Shown here in pieces: positions 6,172-6,538 of a stretch of DNA of 6,538 nucleotides. The position numbers and the translations under genes were made by a program. The DNA is from Nitrososphaerales archaeon. GTDB lineage: Archaea > Thermoproteota > Nitrososphaeria > Nitrososphaerales > Gagatemarchaeaceae. The stretch lies in the NCBI GenBank assembly GCA_030039515.1, contig JASHVT010000081.1, positions 1 to 6,538 on the forward strand, read 5' to 3'. Position 1 is the first letter of the stretch. Each line of letters starts with the position of its first letter. Below the pieces are notes generated by a model that saw nothing but the letters and a program-made list of their open reading frames with translations, was not told the origin of the DNA and did not search any database.

Positions 6172-6180
6172 TATTTAAAG
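6172..6180 (-). promoter_or_regulatory. TATA box for the TBP gene
   Basis: On the minus strand the element reads CTTTAAATA, the best match to the archaeal consensus in the window, centred 28.5 bases before GTG 6148. It is directly preceded on that strand by a run of five C rather than the purine-rich TFB-recognition element commonly seen. Because TTTAAA is palindromic it could in principle direct plus-strand transcription, but no plus-strand gene follows. Confidence 0.8.
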
Positions 6181-6277
6181 GGGGTATGGTGCGCGCAAAC
6201 TGAGTGCCTTTCGCAACCTCTTAGGACGCGAGGAGTTTCCGCGAGTTCCCACTCGCGCGGGCAGATGCCAGCGCTCA

Positions 6278-6538
6278 CTACCTGACACAGGGCCTGGCCC
6301 TCTCGCCAGCAGTCCTTGCCAGGCCGCTCTTCATGTATACGACTATCCTGGCTAGCCCGACGTCGAGCACGTCGATGTCAACGGCAAGGTGCTGCCGTGG
6401 GTCGTATTCTTGAATCTCGACCAGACTTCCCGAGTCGATCACGTCCTCTCCCGTAGCGTCCGAAAGAGGCTCCAGCCTTCCCGTCCGTCTGTCCGCGATC
6501 AGATACGCTCCGGGCCTCGGTTTGTCGTCCTCGCGAAG
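6278..6538 (-). CDS. Unrecognised protein, C-terminal 86 residues, cut by window edge
   Basis: A frame reads open from the right edge to a TAG at 6278-6280. I do not recognise the family. The visible part begins LREDDKPRPGAYLIADR and includes GEDVIDSGSLVEIQEYD at about 30-46, AVDIDVLDVGLARIVVYMKSG at about 52-72 and a basic ending, ARTAGERARPCVR. Alternating hydrophobic and charged residues (AYLIAD, LVEIQE, LARIVVYM) look like beta strands of a soluble protein; there is no membrane segment. It counts as a real gene because the frame has no stops over the whole stretch, its composition resembles the neighbouring proteins, and no competing frame looks better. It ends 98 bases upstream of the TBP TATA box on the same strand. 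Its start and full length are outside the window. Confidence 0.6.
   Translation of the reverse strand, partial: LREDDKPRPGAYLIADRRTGRLEPLSDATGEDVIDSGSLVEIQEYDPRQHLAVDIDVLDVGLARIVVYMKSGLARTAGERARPCVR

Noticed and set aside
5627..6203. Plus-strand frames of 125 and 189 codons opposite TBP
   Set aside because: The TBP repeats on the minus strand are unmistakable; the antisense frames mirror each other only because TBP is itself repeated.
6241..6256. Small hairpin GCGAG-TTCCCA-CTCGC after the right-edge gene, considered as a terminator or RNA element
   Set aside because: The stem is only 5 bases, there is no following T-run on the minus strand, and such stems are frequent by chance in GC-rich DNA.
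6149..6277. Search of the gap between TBP and the right-edge gene for a tRNA, C/D-box RNA or small gene
   Set aside because: Apart from the TBP promoter I found no T-loop sequence, no paired C and D boxes and no convincing short open frame.

Overview
This window is archaeal chromosomal DNA. Direct evidence: it encodes a TATA-binding protein made of two direct repeats, an archaeal/eukaryotic-type ATP-dependent DNA ligase, an archaellin/prepilin-type A24 peptidase and an Ard1-like N-acetyltransferase. Most genes also have a TATA box centred about 27-30 bases before the start codon, as expected for leaderless archaeal transcripts. The DNA is GC-rich (about 60% in the lines I counted). My inference is a TACK-type archaeon, perhaps Nitrososphaeria (Thaumarchaeota) or a relative. 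The sequence alone does not fix the lineage, and a GC-rich Thermoplasmata-like genome is not excluded.

Layout, left to right. Positions 1-416 (minus) are the N-terminal part of a prepilin/prearchaellin peptidase, cut by the window edge, with its own TATA box in the gap before it. Positions 469-2627 (minus) form a two-gene operon: an Ard1/RimI-type acetyltransferase followed by DNA ligase, joined by an ATGA overlap. A short divergent promoter region (2628-2713) separates it from a plus-strand, membrane-embedded site-2-protease homologue (2714-3832) that has lost the first histidine of HExxH. That gene converges, with a 6-base overlap, on a minus-strand divergent LarA/DUF2088-like gene (3827-4927). 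The LarA-like gene and the pyrimidine-synthesis gene pyrE (4983-5594, plus) diverge from one near-palindromic TATA box placed midway between their starts. pyrE converges on the TBP gene (5591-6148, minus), and the two stop codons interlock in a CTAG. A 129-base gap follows, then the C-terminal 86 residues of an unrecognised minus-strand protein (6278-6538) run off the right edge.

The neighbourhood mixes housekeeping functions: DNA joining, transcription initiation, UMP synthesis, protein acetylation and membrane proteolysis. It is packed tightly, with alternating strands, overlapping ends and leaderless starts. No dedicated multi-gene pathway, defence system, mobile element, CRISPR array or RNA gene is visible. 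The most unusual points are the degenerate active sites of the site-2-protease homologue and the LarA-like protein, the symmetric bidirectional promoter, and the high share of non-AUG starts at apparently leaderless genes.
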